DNA from: Pedobacter cryoconitis
Lineage (GTDB): Bacteria; Bacteroidota; Bacteroidia; Sphingobacteriales; Sphingobacteriaceae
Direction of reading: 5' to 3'
NCBI GenBank assembly: GCA_019352875.1
Contig: JAAAFW010000015.1
Coordinates: 372,001 to 436,000 of the forward strand
Length of the DNA: 64,000 bases
Shown piece by piece: positions 28,462-38,126 of this stretch. A program made the translations under genes and the position numbers. Each line of letters opens with the position of its first letter. Position 1 is the stretch's first letter. The notes beneath the pieces are model-generated. The model was not told where the DNA came from, ran no database searches, and was given only the letters and a program-made list of their open reading frames with translations.

Positions 28462-28923
28462 ATGAAACGGAAAATTGACCATATAGATAAATCCATCCTT
28501 CGGGTGTTACAGGAAAGCGCGGACAGGCCGTATAAACAGATGTCATCTATATTACACTCGCCCACGAGTACGATAAGCGAGCGTATTAAAAAATTAAAAC
28601 AAAGTGGAATAATTATCAGCACAGTTGTTAAGCTTGACAGGAAAAAACTTCAGCAGGATATCTTAGGCCACGTATATCTCCGACTTACCATCACATCAAA
28701 AGACGTTATCGAAAAGTTCCGGCAGAAGCTGTTACTAATCAGGGAAGTTAGTTCCTGTACATCTATTACAGGTAGCTATAATATAAAAATTAAAGTCATT
28801 ACCAATGATACCTCAAGATTTCATGAGATAGAGCGGGAGATTGCTAGCTTTCCACATGTAGAAAGAGTTTTGAATTATATAGAACTTGATGAGATCATCC
28901 CATACAGCGGATTTCATTTTTAG
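28462..28923 (+). CDS. Lrp/AsnC family transcriptional regulator
   Basis: 153 residues: N-terminal winged helix (IDKSILRVLQESADRPYKQM, then TSTISERIKKLKQSGII) and a C-terminal RAM/AsnC ligand-binding domain with SSCTSITGSYNIKIKV. Such proteins form octamers that sense amino acids. The target is unknown. Divergent from the sigma-factor gene; KTSC follows after 41 bp. Confidence 0.9.
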   Translation: MKRKIDHIDKSILRVLQESADRPYKQMSSILHSPTSTISERIKKLKQSGIIISTVVKLDRKKLQQDILGHVYLRLTITSKDVIEKFRQKLLLIREVSSCTSITGSYNIKIKVITNDTSRFHEIEREIASFPHVERVLNYIELDEIIPYSGFHF

Positions 28924-28964
28924 AAAAACAAATTTAGATACGGATAGTTGAACAGGGAAAAGCT

Positions 28965-29165
28965 ATGCCTTCTACCGTTATTCAGCGTTTCAGTTACAAT
29001 TACTCAGAAAGAATATTGACAGTCAATTTTCTTTCTGGTAATGTGTATCAATATTTTGCAGTTCCTGAAGAATATTACAAAGCAATGCTGGCGGCTCGCT
29101 CAAAAGGGAAATACTTTAATAAGTACATCAAAAATCATTTTAGCTTTAAACACATTAACAATTAA
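28965..29165 (+). CDS. KTSC domain protein
   Basis: 66 residues made up of one KTSC domain: a short beta sheet with VIQRFSYNYSERILTVNFLSG and YQYFAVPEEYY, and a late conserved KGKYFNKYIKNHF. KTSC occurs alone or fused to lysyl-tRNA synthetase-type and recombination proteins; function unknown. Start at ATG 28965. Confidence 0.8.
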   Translation: MPSTVIQRFSYNYSERILTVNFLSGNVYQYFAVPEEYYKAMLAARSKGKYFNKYIKNHFSFKHINN

Positions 29166-29223
29166 ATTACCTTAATTTCTGCATAAAAAAGTATAAAACT
29201 GCAGGCTTTTAGGGGAATAAATC

Positions 29224-29231
29224 TATGTTTG
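29224..29231 (+). promoter_or_regulatory. TAnnTTTG box for the acyltransferase gene
   Basis: TATGTTTG, a perfect -7 match, 17 nt before the ATG at 29249. Confidence 0.6.
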
Positions 29232-29248
29232 CAGCCAAATAAATATTC

Positions 29249-30124
29249 ATGCTGCAAAAGCTTAACTCCTATATTGGGATATTTTTCCTTTACCTGCTCT
29301 CCTGTCTTCCTATGTTTGTGCTGTATGGAATATCTGATATTTTATTCTTTCTTGTTTATCGTGTGATTGGATATCGTAGAAAGGTTGTCAGAACTAACCT
29401 CAAAAATGCTTTCCCCAACTGGACCGATAAAGAGTTGGATGACTATGAGAAAAAGTACTTTGCCTACCTTGCAGATGTGATTATGGAAATAATCAAGATG
29501 GCCACGATTTCCAAAAGCACGCTTAACAAGCATTATAAATTCAAAAATGCGCATCTGATTAATGCTTACCTGGACCGGGGCGAAAGCGTATTAGCATGTT
29601 CAGCTCATTATGGAAACTGGGAAGGCGGAACCTTAGCAATCGGACTAAATGTAAACGGCGATAGTTACGCTATATATAAGCCACTTAACAATATTGTATT
29701 CGACAAATGGTTTAGGCATATCCGTACGCGTTTTGGTAACCGTATGATCCCCATGCGCCAAACGTTAAGAGAAATTGCCGCCACAAAAGATAAGGCAAGT
29801 CTATTCTGTTTTGGAAACGATCAGGCACCAGGTAAACACGAATCACATGAGTGGATTACTTTTCTGAATCAACAAACTTCATTTCAACAAGGCATTGAAA
29901 AAATTGCAATTAAAACAGGCAGGCCTATTTTCTACATTAAAGTAAAAGTCGTTAAAAGGGGCTATTATGAATTGGATTGTGTCCCCCTGCTGGAAAATCC
30001 CGCTCAAAAAAACAGGCATGAAATAACGTTACTTCATGCCCGTTTTCTGGAACAGATTATTTTGTCAGATCCCACCTATTGGCTTTGGAGCCACAGAAGG
30101 TGGAAACATCAACCTATTGAGTAA
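29249..30124 (+). CDS. LpxL/HtrB-type lysophospholipid or lipid A acyltransferase
   Basis: 291 residues. An N-terminal membrane anchor (YIGIFFLYLLSCLPMFVLYG) precedes the acyltransferase fold with the catalytic H-x4-E (SAHYGNWEGG, near residue 120) and later motifs FGNDQAPGKHES and PIFYIKVKVVKRG. Family members transfer secondary acyl chains to lipid A at the inner membrane; Bacteroidota copies may also serve other lipids. The last 11 bp overlap the converging mqo. Confidence 0.85.
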   Translation: MLQKLNSYIGIFFLYLLSCLPMFVLYGISDILFFLVYRVIGYRRKVVRTNLKNAFPNWTDKELDDYEKKYFAYLADVIMEIIKMATISKSTLNKHYKFKNAHLINAYLDRGESVLACSAHYGNWEGGTLAIGLNVNGDSYAIYKPLNNIVFDKWFRHIRTRFGNRMIPMRQTLREIAATKDKASLFCFGNDQAPGKHESHEWITFLNQQTSFQQGIEKIAIKTGRPIFYIKVKVVKRGYYELDCVPLLENPAQKNRHEITLLHARFLEQIILSDPTYWLWSHRRWKHQPIE

Positions 30125-31622
30125 CGCTGAGATTCAGTGTCTCAGACGTTTGTGCTCTTATATTTCTACTTAATTCCGGGTTTTTACTTAAAGCCTGTCC
30201 GTATGAAGGGATCATACTTTTTAGCTTAGTCTGCCAGTCTTCGGTATTTATTTCGTCCTTAAAGCATTTCTCCAGTAAGCTCACCATAATTGATACAGCA
30301 GTAGATGCACCTGGTGACGCACCTAATAACGCTGCAATAGAGCCGTCAGCAGCTGCAACAACTTCGGTTCCGAATTCCAGAACACCACCATGTTCAGCAT
30401 CCTTTTTAATCACCTGTACACGCTGACCTGCAGTTTCCAGTTCCCAGTCTTTCATTTGTGCCGAAGGAAGATATTCTTTTAAGGCAGCTAGACGATCTTC
30501 AGGCGTTTGTCTCACCTGATCAATTAGATACTTGGTCAAAGGCAGATTGTCCAGGCCGGCAGCGATCATTGGACGGATATTATCGAGTTTAATAGAAAGT
30601 GGCAAATCCATTAACGAACCGTTCTTTAAGAAACGCGTCGAAAAACCTGCATAAGGACCAAATAACAGAGCTTTTTTACCATCGATCATTCTGGTGTCCA
30701 AATGCGGTACAGACATTGGCGGCGCGCCAACAGATGCCTTACCGTAAACCTTAGCATTATGCTTTTCAATCACTTCAGGATTTGTACATTTCAGCCACTG
30801 CCCACTTACCGGGAAGCCACCAAAACCTTTACCTTCAGGAATATCAGATTTTTCAAGCAATGGTAAAGAGCCACCGCCTGCACCGATAAATACAAATTTA
30901 GCCTGAATGACTTTCTTCTTTCCAGTCAGTTCATTTTTAACTTTGATTTCCCATAACCCGTTCTTCTTTTTAAGCTTACGCACCTCCTGGTTGAACTCCA
31001 TAGATACATTAGATTTAAGCTGTAACTTATTTAACATCATACGTGTTAAAGCTCCGAAGTTAACATCTGTACCAAGGGTCATACGTGTTGCGGCAACCTT
31101 ATCAGCCGGATCTCTGTTCTCCATTACTAAAGGCATCCATTCTTTTAATAAAGCCGGATCTTCAGAATAAGTCATCTCTTTAAACAATTCGCATTGCTGC
31201 AGATTTTCGTAACGTTTACGTAGGAAATCTACATTATTCTCACCCCATACAAAGCTCACGTGAGGGATACTTTTAATAAAATTATCAGGAGAATCGACCA
31301 TTTCGTTCTTCACCAGAAAGGACCAGAACTGTTTAGATACCTCAAAAGATTCGGCAATTGCAACTGCCTTGTCAGTAGAAACACTTCCGTCGGGCAACTG
31401 AGGTGTATAATTTAGTTCACAAAAAGCAGAGTGGCCGGTTCCTGCATTGTTCCAGGCATCTGAACTTTCTGCTGCGGCTACTCCCAGCCTCTCATAAATA
31501 CCGATCTTCAGATCGGGTGATAACTCTTTTAGGAGAACTCCTAAGGTAGCACTCATAATACCTGCGCCAATTAACACAACATCGACTGCTTCTTTATCTG
31601 AATTAGAACTTTTACTGGTCAT
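30114..31622 (-). CDS. mqo: Malate:quinone oxidoreductase
   Basis: 502 residues, close to the E. coli 548. The FAD-binding opening is VVLIGAGIMSATLGVLLKEL; later motifs include GFGGFPVSGQWLKC, GPYAGFSTRFLKNGS and LLGASPGASTAVSIM. This peripheral membrane enzyme oxidises malate to oxaloacetate with electrons passed to quinone. A perfect TAnnTTTG box lies 37 nt upstream. It overlaps the converging acyltransferase gene by 11 bp. Confidence 0.97.
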   Translation of the reverse strand: MTSKSSNSDKEAVDVVLIGAGIMSATLGVLLKELSPDLKIGIYERLGVAAAESSDAWNNAGTGHSAFCELNYTPQLPDGSVSTDKAVAIAESFEVSKQFWSFLVKNEMVDSPDNFIKSIPHVSFVWGENNVDFLRKRYENLQQCELFKEMTYSEDPALLKEWMPLVMENRDPADKVAATRMTLGTDVNFGALTRMMLNKLQLKSNVSMEFNQEVRKLKKKNGLWEIKVKNELTGKKKVIQAKFVFIGAGGGSLPLLEKSDIPEGKGFGGFPVSGQWLKCTNPEVIEKHNAKVYGKASVGAPPMSVPHLDTRMIDGKKALLFGPYAGFSTRFLKNGSLMDLPLSIKLDNIRPMIAAGLDNLPLTKYLIDQVRQTPEDRLAALKEYLPSAQMKDWELETAGQRVQVIKKDAEHGGVLEFGTEVVAAADGSIAALLGASPGASTAVSIMVSLLEKCFKDEINTEDWQTKLKSMIPSYGQALSKNPELSRNIRAQTSETLNLSVTQ

Positions 31623-31658
31623 GGAAGGATTGATAATGTATTCTTTTTTTTATGATTG

Positions 31659-31666
31659 CAAAAATA
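31659..31666 (-). promoter_or_regulatory. TAnnTTTG box for mqo
   Basis: Minus-strand TATTTTTG; predicted start near 31653, leader about 30 nt. Confidence 0.6.
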
Positions 31667-31779
31667 ATATAATGGGTGGTAGTTAAGGGCTAAAAACTCA
31701 TTTAAATGCTGTTTTTTTTACGGCATACTGATAAAGCAAGTTAAATACGTTGTCAGATACCTAAACTACTGGTTTCAAG

Positions 31780-33024
31780 CTACCGTATCTGGCCATTTCC
31801 CCTGACTATCCATTTATAACTAGTCAGTTCTGAAAGCCCCATCGGTCCTCTTGCATGTAACTTTTGTGTGCTAATTCCGATCTCCGCACCCATTCCAAAC
31901 TGTCCGCCATCTGTAAAAGCGGTAGAAGCATTCACATATACAGCAGCAGCATCTACTGCATTTAAAAACAACACTTGTTTCTGGCTATCTTCAGCGATAA
32001 TTGCTTCACTATGCCTGGAGCTGAAAGAAGCAATATGTTTCAATGCTTCGTCAAGGTCTGAAACTGTTTTTACCGCTAATTTGTAGTCCAGAAATTCAGT
32101 GCCGAAATCATCCGGTCCCGCTTTATGCAGTAAATTTTCAGGGTAATTACCGTTAAGGGCTTCAAAAGCTCCGGGGTCGGCATATAGTTGAACATCTTTG
32201 CTGGCCATCGGCGTTAACAGTACTGCCAGATCAGATAACCGGTCGCGATGAATTAACAAGCAATCCAGCGAATTACATACACTTACACGCCTGGTTTTAG
32301 CATTGAAAAGAATCGCCTTTCCTTTTTCCAAATCTCCGGAAACATCAAAATAAGTATGCACGATCCCTGCTCCTGTCTCAATAACGGGAACTTTACTATT
32401 TTCCCGTACAAAGTCAATTAATCCCTGGCTGCCCCGTGGAATGATCACATCGACATAAGCCCTTGCAGACAATAACTCTTCTGTAGCCTTACGATCTGCC
32501 GGCAGCAATGTAACCACCCCGGCATCTACACCATTTTCTGTTAATACCCGATGGATAATCAATACGAGCGCAAGGTTGGTCTGTTCTGCATCCTTTCCAC
32601 CCTTGAGTATGGCTACATTGCCGGTTTTCAGGCATAATGCGAAAACATCAAGCGTTACATTTGGTCTTGCCTCATAAATAATACCGATTACACCTAAAGG
32701 CACACGCACTTTGGAAATGTCAAGACCATTTTCCATCACTTTACTTTCCAGCACCTCACCTAATGGACTTTTAAGCGACGCCACGTTTCTGATATCTGAA
32801 GCGATGGCAACTACTCTTTCCGGGTTAAGTAATAACCGGTCATATTTAGGGTCAGACCGATCCATATTATTTAAATCAAGCTGATTAGCTTGTAATATCT
32901 CATCTGTTTGTTTAACTATTTCTACTGCAAGATCTGCCAACACCTTATTGACAAGTTCAGCAGATAAATTATGCATTTGCTTGCTGCTTTCGCGGGCAAG
33001 CTCAAATTGTTGTATATATTTCAT
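31780..33024 (-). CDS. proA: Glutamate-5-semialdehyde dehydrogenase (gamma-glutamyl phosphate reductase)
   Basis: 414 residues of the aldehyde dehydrogenase superfamily (ProA branch). The nucleophile Cys is in SVCNSLDCLLIH; other signatures are RVPLGVIGIIYEARPNV and GGQFGMGAEIGISTQKLHARGP (only parts cited as family marks). It reduces gamma-glutamyl phosphate with NADPH for proline synthesis. It follows proB by 54 bp on the same strand. Confidence 0.97.
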   Translation of the reverse strand: MKYIQQFELARESSKQMHNLSAELVNKVLADLAVEIVKQTDEILQANQLDLNNMDRSDPKYDRLLLNPERVVAIASDIRNVASLKSPLGEVLESKVMENGLDISKVRVPLGVIGIIYEARPNVTLDVFALCLKTGNVAILKGGKDAEQTNLALVLIIHRVLTENGVDAGVVTLLPADRKATEELLSARAYVDVIIPRGSQGLIDFVRENSKVPVIETGAGIVHTYFDVSGDLEKGKAILFNAKTRRVSVCNSLDCLLIHRDRLSDLAVLLTPMASKDVQLYADPGAFEALNGNYPENLLHKAGPDDFGTEFLDYKLAVKTVSDLDEALKHIASFSSRHSEAIIAEDSQKQVLFLNAVDAAAVYVNASTAFTDGGQFGMGAEIGISTQKLHARGPMGLSELTSYKWIVRGNGQIR

Positions 33025-33078
33025 GTTTAAATTGCCTCATTTATTTATCCCGTTTGTAACGGAAACTGAACCTCTAGC

Positions 33079-34158
33079 TTAATCTACAAGGTAAAAATAA
33101 TTATAATGGACCAGGGCTTTATGCCCTTTGATTCCTATCCGTTCCCTGGCTTTATCTGCACCATATTCTGCTATCCCCACACCAATAAGTTTATGGCTGG
33201 CGTCCATAACGCGGATGATATCACCTTTTTCAAAATCTGAGCAAACTTCTGTTATTCCTACAGGAAGTAAACTTCTGGCCTGACCGGAAACTAGAGCTTC
33301 CCTGGCACCCTGGTTAATTATAATACTTCCCGTTGCAGATTCCCAGGCGTGGGCAATCCATTTCTTTTTCCCTGAAACCTGTTTTTCCGGATGGAAATAA
33401 GTGTGTTCTATTTTCTTGTCGAGGATTAAACTTAAGATATGATCCTTTTTGCCATTTGCGATATGTACCGGAATTCCCAGGCTCGCGACTTTATTAGCCA
33501 TGCCTAGTTTGGTTACCATACCACCACGACCGGAAGAAGATTTAGAAATGCTGATGCCAGATTGGATCTCCTCATTCCCCTTTCTTACATCTGTGATAAC
33601 CACCGAACCGGGTAGATTCGGATCTCCGGTATAAATGCCATCAACATTAGATAAGATAATTAATGCATCCGCCTCCAGCATCGAAGCTACCAGACCAGCC
33701 AGCTCGTCATTATCAGTGAACATCAATTCTGTGACCGAAACGACGTCATTTTCATTTATAACCGGCACTACGCGGTGTTTCAGCAGAATCTTGAGACAGT
33801 TTTTAATATTCAGATAATGAAGCCGGTCTCTGAAATCCTCTTTAGTAACCAGAACCTGGGAACATAGAATCCCGTGTTTCTCAAAATAGGATAAATAAGT
33901 ATTGATCAGTTTAATCTGACCGATAGAAGCCAGTAATTGTCTGGCGGCAACGTTATCCTTTTTTTCGGGGATCGTAATCATACTGCGGCCAGACGCTACT
34001 GCTCCGGAAGAGATCAGTATAACTTCAAGACCTCTTTTTTTTAATGCGGCAATCTGATCAACCAGATGCGCTATACGCTCCAGATCAGGTAAGCCATTGG
34101 AAAGAGTTAATACATTAGAGCCAATTTTAACTACAATTCTTTGATAAGAATAAGACAT
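33079..34158 (-). CDS. proB: Glutamate 5-kinase
   Basis: 359 residues from ATG 34158 (MSYSYQRIVVKIGSNVLT); a longer reading begins inside the upstream hydrolase gene. The amino acid kinase domain holds VVKIGSNVL, LISSGAVASGR, NENDVVS and SSGRGGMVTKLGMA; the last about 90 residues form a PUA domain. It phosphorylates glutamate as the committed, proline-inhibited step. It sits 28 bp after the GH63-like gene and 54 bp before proA. Confidence 0.96.
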   Translation of the reverse strand: MSYSYQRIVVKIGSNVLTLSNGLPDLERIAHLVDQIAALKKRGLEVILISSGAVASGRSMITIPEKKDNVAARQLLASIGQIKLINTYLSYFEKHGILCSQVLVTKEDFRDRLHYLNIKNCLKILLKHRVVPVINENDVVSVTELMFTDNDELAGLVASMLEADALIILSNVDGIYTGDPNLPGSVVITDVRKGNEEIQSGISISKSSSGRGGMVTKLGMANKVASLGIPVHIANGKKDHILSLILDKKIEHTYFHPEKQVSGKKKWIAHAWESATGSIIINQGAREALVSGQARSLLPVGITEVCSDFEKGDIIRVMDASHKLIGVGIAEYGADKARERIGIKGHKALVHYNYFYLVD

Positions 34159-34186
34159 GTTTGAGTTTAAAAGAATAGAGAAACAT

Positions 34187-36811
34187 TTACAGCAGCGCAA
34201 TCAGCGCCGTCCAACCGGTTTGATGACTTGCCCCAAGCCCTCTTCCATGATCACCGTCAAAGTATTCATGGAACAGTATATAATCCTTAAAATAAGGATC
34301 ATGATGAAACTTGGGATTGCCACCCATTCCGGGTCGTTCGCCGGCCTCGTTCTTTAAAAACATCTGTTTCAGGCGCAGACTAATATGGTCTGCGATTTCC
34401 GAAAGACTAGAATACTGGCCGCTTCCGGTTGGAAACTCCACTTTAAATTCATCTGTATAATATTCTTCGAAACCTCGCAGCGCAGAAATCAGCAGATAGT
34501 TCATTGGCATCCAGATTGGACCACGCCAGTTACTATTACCACCAAACATACCCGAATCGCTTTCCGCGGGCAGATAATCTACTTCGAATTTATGCTCTTC
34601 CAGCTCATATCGGAACGGCTCATCCCTGTAAATTGCCGATAGAGATCTGATACCGTAATCGCTCAGGAATTCAGCAGGATCCAGCATTCTTCTAAGCAAT
34701 AACTTCATGCGATGTCCTCTCAACAGGGAGAGTAAGTGTTCATTATTTCCTTTGGTATCTGTCCAGTGACTGACCAGCGAGACCAAATCCGGCCGTTCTT
34801 TAGAAAACCACTCCAAACGGGTTTTCAATTGCGGTAGTTTCAGCCATTTATCTTCCTCGAATAAGATCTGGGCGAACATTGGAATCAGGCCGACCATACT
34901 TCTCAGACGCAGCCTGTCAGCTGTGCCGTCAGGCTTGCGGAGCATATCATAATAAAAGCCGTCGCAATCATCCCAAAGACCTGTAGAATCTTCACCCATA
35001 ATCGCCATGGAACCTGCGATATATAAAAAGTGCTCACTAAATTTAACCACCATACTCTCGTATGCATCGTCTTCCAGTGCCAGTTCCATACTTATTTCCA
35101 TCATATTCAGCGCATACATGGCCATCCAGCTGGTACCATCCGCCTGTTCGAGGAATCCACCACCCGGAACGGGCTGGCTTCTGTTGAAAACGCCGATATT
35201 ATCAAGTCCAAGGAAACCGCCTTCAAAGATGTTATTTCCCTCACTATCTTTCTGATTAACCCACCAGGTGAAATTAAGGAGCAGTTTATTAAACATTTCA
35301 ACCAGAAACTTAAAATCGCCCCGGCCTTTATCCTTTTTATCTGCCTTGTAAACGTGCCAGGTAGCCAGTGCGTGTACCGGAGGGTTTACATCACCAAAGT
35401 CCCACTCGTAGGCTGGCAACTGTCCGCTCGGGTGTATATAATTTGCGCTGACGAGCAGTAAAAGTTGTTTCTTCGCAAAATCTGCGTCCAGGGCTGCAAA
35501 ACTAATGCAGTGAAAAGCCAGATCCCAGGCAGCGAACCAGGGATACTCCCATTTATCCGGCATGGACATAATATCATTGGCTACAAAATGCTTCCAGTGC
35601 GAATTTCTGCCTTTTTTTCTAATTGCTGGTGGCTTCACTACCCCCTGGTCACCGTTTAACCACCGGTTCACCTCAAAACTATAGAATTGTTTATTCCATA
35701 ATAGCCCCGCAAGTGCTTGTCTTTTAACATTGAGCTCATCCCCTTTACATTTTTCAGGGAGCTGCCCATCGTAGAAGACATCAGTTTCGGAAACCCTCTG
35801 CTCAAAAATTGCATCAAAATCTTTAAACGGCTCATTCAGACGTGATTTACTTAATCTCAGCCGTACGGTAAAGGCAACTCCGGGTTCCAGCGTCGCTTTA
35901 TACCAGACAGCAGCCTTATTGCCACATCCGGCAGGGTTAACAGCATCCAGACGGTTATTAACGATCCGCTCATTAATTCCATCCTTCAAATAAGAACTAG
36001 CATTAGCTGACTGATATAATAACTGGTTATTAGTTTCATTATCTGTAAACAGAAACTCCGGATTTCCATCTGCATAGCAGTGATAATCACCCGGATCTGA
36101 AGACCGGATATATAAAGTGTTTTTACCCTGATTCAGGATCTCCGGTCTTTCTGCTGCCGGATCTGCCTTCCAGGTATTACGAAACCAGAGCTGTGGGATC
36201 AGATCAAGCCTGGCTGCGGTTGTTCCCCTGTTATAAGCGGTATATTTAAAAAGAAGATCTTCTGTATCATTTTTTGCAAATTCTATAAAGACGTCTGCGT
36301 ATTCATTCTGATCAAAGCAACCCGTATCGATTATTTCATATTCGGGTTCAAGTCTTGTTCTGGCACCGTTCTCAACGATAAGTTTTTCATATGGAAATTC
36401 CTGCAGCGGATACTTGTACAGCATTTTCATATAGCTGTGCGAAGGCGTACCATCGAGATGGTAATAGATTTCTTTTACATCCTCCCCATGGTTTCCCTGG
36501 CCGTTGGTGAGCCCAAATAACCTTTCTTTTAAGATCCGGTCCCTGCCATTCCAGAGTGCCAGGCCGACACAAAACCGCTGGCGCTCGTCGCTAAACCCGC
36601 CAAGCCCCTCTTCACCCCATCTGAAAGCCTTACTTCTGGCCATTTCATGTGTAACGAAATTCCAGGCATCACCGTCTGCACTATAGTCTTCCCGTACAGT
36701 TCCCCATTGTCTGTCACTCAGGTAAGGGCCCCATTTCAACCAGTTTTCCTGATTGGAATAATGAGCCAGAAGACGTTTTTTTTCAGGGTTTTCCGGTAGG
36801 CTGGAGTTCAT
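34187..36811 (-). CDS. MGH1-like (GH63-clan) glycoside hydrolase
   Basis: 874 residues with an (alpha/alpha)6 barrel of the MGH1-like/GH63 type: WEYPWFAAWDLAFHCISF (aspartate of the general-acid pattern), LPAYEWDFGDVNPPVHALATW, WDDCDGFYYDMLRKPDG and MFGGNSNWRGPIWMPMNYLL. The first 330 residues are a beta-rich domain. Such enzymes hydrolyse mannosylglycerate or glucosyl oligosaccharides; the substrate is unknown. No signal peptide is visible, suggesting a cytoplasmic enzyme. It lies upstream of proBA on the same strand, and osmolyte turnover together with proline synthesis is a possible shared theme. Confidence 0.85.
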   Translation of the reverse strand: MNSSLPENPEKKRLLAHYSNQENWLKWGPYLSDRQWGTVREDYSADGDAWNFVTHEMARSKAFRWGEEGLGGFSDERQRFCVGLALWNGRDRILKERLFGLTNGQGNHGEDVKEIYYHLDGTPSHSYMKMLYKYPLQEFPYEKLIVENGARTRLEPEYEIIDTGCFDQNEYADVFIEFAKNDTEDLLFKYTAYNRGTTAARLDLIPQLWFRNTWKADPAAERPEILNQGKNTLYIRSSDPGDYHCYADGNPEFLFTDNETNNQLLYQSANASSYLKDGINERIVNNRLDAVNPAGCGNKAAVWYKATLEPGVAFTVRLRLSKSRLNEPFKDFDAIFEQRVSETDVFYDGQLPEKCKGDELNVKRQALAGLLWNKQFYSFEVNRWLNGDQGVVKPPAIRKKGRNSHWKHFVANDIMSMPDKWEYPWFAAWDLAFHCISFAALDADFAKKQLLLLVSANYIHPSGQLPAYEWDFGDVNPPVHALATWHVYKADKKDKGRGDFKFLVEMFNKLLLNFTWWVNQKDSEGNNIFEGGFLGLDNIGVFNRSQPVPGGGFLEQADGTSWMAMYALNMMEISMELALEDDAYESMVVKFSEHFLYIAGSMAIMGEDSTGLWDDCDGFYYDMLRKPDGTADRLRLRSMVGLIPMFAQILFEEDKWLKLPQLKTRLEWFSKERPDLVSLVSHWTDTKGNNEHLLSLLRGHRMKLLLRRMLDPAEFLSDYGIRSLSAIYRDEPFRYELEEHKFEVDYLPAESDSGMFGGNSNWRGPIWMPMNYLLISALRGFEEYYTDEFKVEFPTGSGQYSSLSEIADHISLRLKQMFLKNEAGERPGMGGNPKFHHDPYFKDYILFHEYFDGDHGRGLGASHQTGWTALIALL

Positions 36812-36864
36812 AATTCAATAATAAGGAATTACGAACATAAAGAAGAGGGAAAATGGAAAATAGT

Positions 36865-37212
36865 CTACTGTTTTTCTAGGGGTTTATCAACCATATCGAC
36901 GATCATAGAAGAGATTTCATAGGAAAACCATTCTTTAAAAACTTTAAATGTTCTGGTTTGAGGCCAGTCCTGTTCGTCAGTATGGAAATCATTGAGTTCA
37001 TTGCGGAAGATCTGATCAAAGTTCTTCTTTAGCCAGTTTTCAATTTTAGCTTTAGTCGCTAGTTCTTTAATCAGATATATGGTACCCTCATCGTCAGGGA
37101 TTACAGGAAATTCAGGATCGACAAAATTAATCCAGTCATAAAAAGGCTTCTTAGCTTTGATCAGGATTGAGTTTCTATTGAGGGTTTCGAAATATAAAGT
37201 AGGTTCTATCAT
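36865..37212 (-). CDS. Conserved hypothetical protein
   Basis: 115 residues, not assigned to a family. It starts ATG at 37212 and is soluble and acidic-aromatic (FYDWINFVDPEFPVIPDD, NDFHTDEQDWPQTRTFKVF), without signal peptide or membrane segment. It is 53 bp upstream of the GH63-like gene and 28 bp after PAP2 on the same strand. The codon pattern looks like that of its neighbours, so it is probably a real gene. Confidence 0.65.
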   Translation of the reverse strand: MIEPTLYFETLNRNSILIKAKKPFYDWINFVDPEFPVIPDDEGTIYLIKELATKAKIENWLKKNFDQIFRNELNDFHTDEQDWPQTRTFKVFKEWFSYEISSMIVDMVDKPLEKQ

Positions 37213-37240
37213 TTGTGTGGGAAATTTGAGACAAAACTAT

Positions 37241-37978
37241 CTAAAACTTTCCTGAAAACGCGAAACCTGCAGCTCTGTTCTGATAAACAGGCATCATGAC
37301 AAAATTAGACTGATCTTTTCCTGTGACCCATTTACGGATTGACGGATAGACCACATAGGCAAACTTCGTCGATAAAATACCCAGTCCTGCACCGGCAACG
37401 ACATCACTGAACCAGTGATAATTTTTATACATCCGCAGAACTCCTGTAGCAGTCGCTACAGAATAGCCACCAATTGTATACCAGACAGATACATCTCCGT
37501 ATTCCTGTCTCAGAAACTCAGCAGAAGCAAACGCCATAGCCGTATGTCCTGAAGGAAAAGAGTAGTCGTTTAAGCCATTCGGGCGCATCCTGTTGCTGCT
37601 GTTTTTAAGCAGATGTACAGAGCCCATTGTGAAGGTTCCTGATATTAAAAGCAAAGCAGATTTATCTACAAAATTATGTTTTCCTTTCACGCCGGCCAGA
37701 TCCAGTCCATATACCGCTAAGGCAGGCAGATAACGAAGGTAATCATCTGCAGAAGTATTAAAGCCAGGATGACGCTTATTGGTCTGCTCATGAATGTAGT
37801 TATCAAACTTTCTGAGCGTATTATTGTTTAAAGCTATAAAGCCGTAACCCACAGCGGCAGCTGCCGGAATAAAATCTACGACTTTTGGTTTAGAATGATG
37901 GCTTACTGAATCTGTATACTGAGCCATCGAAATACCTGGAAAAAATAATCCGGAAAGCAGGATAAGGGATAATTTCAT
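37241..37978 (-). CDS. PAP2 family phosphatase (copy 1)
   Basis: 245 residues from ATG 37978, giving a clean signal peptide (MKLSLILLSGLFFPGISMAQ). The PAP2 motifs are present in order: KNSSNRMRP, PSGHTA and RMYKNYHWFSD. Family members dephosphorylate lipid phosphates such as undecaprenyl diphosphate or phosphatidate on the periplasmic side. A second paralog with the same motifs lies at 42247. A TAnnTTTG box is 73 nt upstream. Confidence 0.88.
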   Translation of the reverse strand: MKLSLILLSGLFFPGISMAQYTDSVSHHSKPKVVDFIPAAAAVGYGFIALNNNTLRKFDNYIHEQTNKRHPGFNTSADDYLRYLPALAVYGLDLAGVKGKHNFVDKSALLLISGTFTMGSVHLLKNSSNRMRPNGLNDYSFPSGHTAMAFASAEFLRQEYGDVSVWYTIGGYSVATATGVLRMYKNYHWFSDVVAGAGLGILSTKFAYVVYPSIRKWVTGKDQSNFVMMPVYQNRAAGFAFSGKF

Positions 37979-38050
37979 AGGACTCTCAAAGTACAAAACA
38001 AAAGCCAGAAATCGGATAAACTGAAAAAAAATCTAAACGGTTAATACTCT

Positions 38051-38058
38051 CAAAAATA
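38051..38058 (-). promoter_or_regulatory. TAnnTTTG box for PAP2 copy 1
   Basis: Minus-strand TATTTTTG, in the divergent space with the DoxX gene. Confidence 0.5.
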
Positions 38059-38126
38059 GTTCTTTCAACACATTGAATACCAAATATTTATTGTTACATT
38101 CATTAAGCTAACCAAAAATTTGTATT

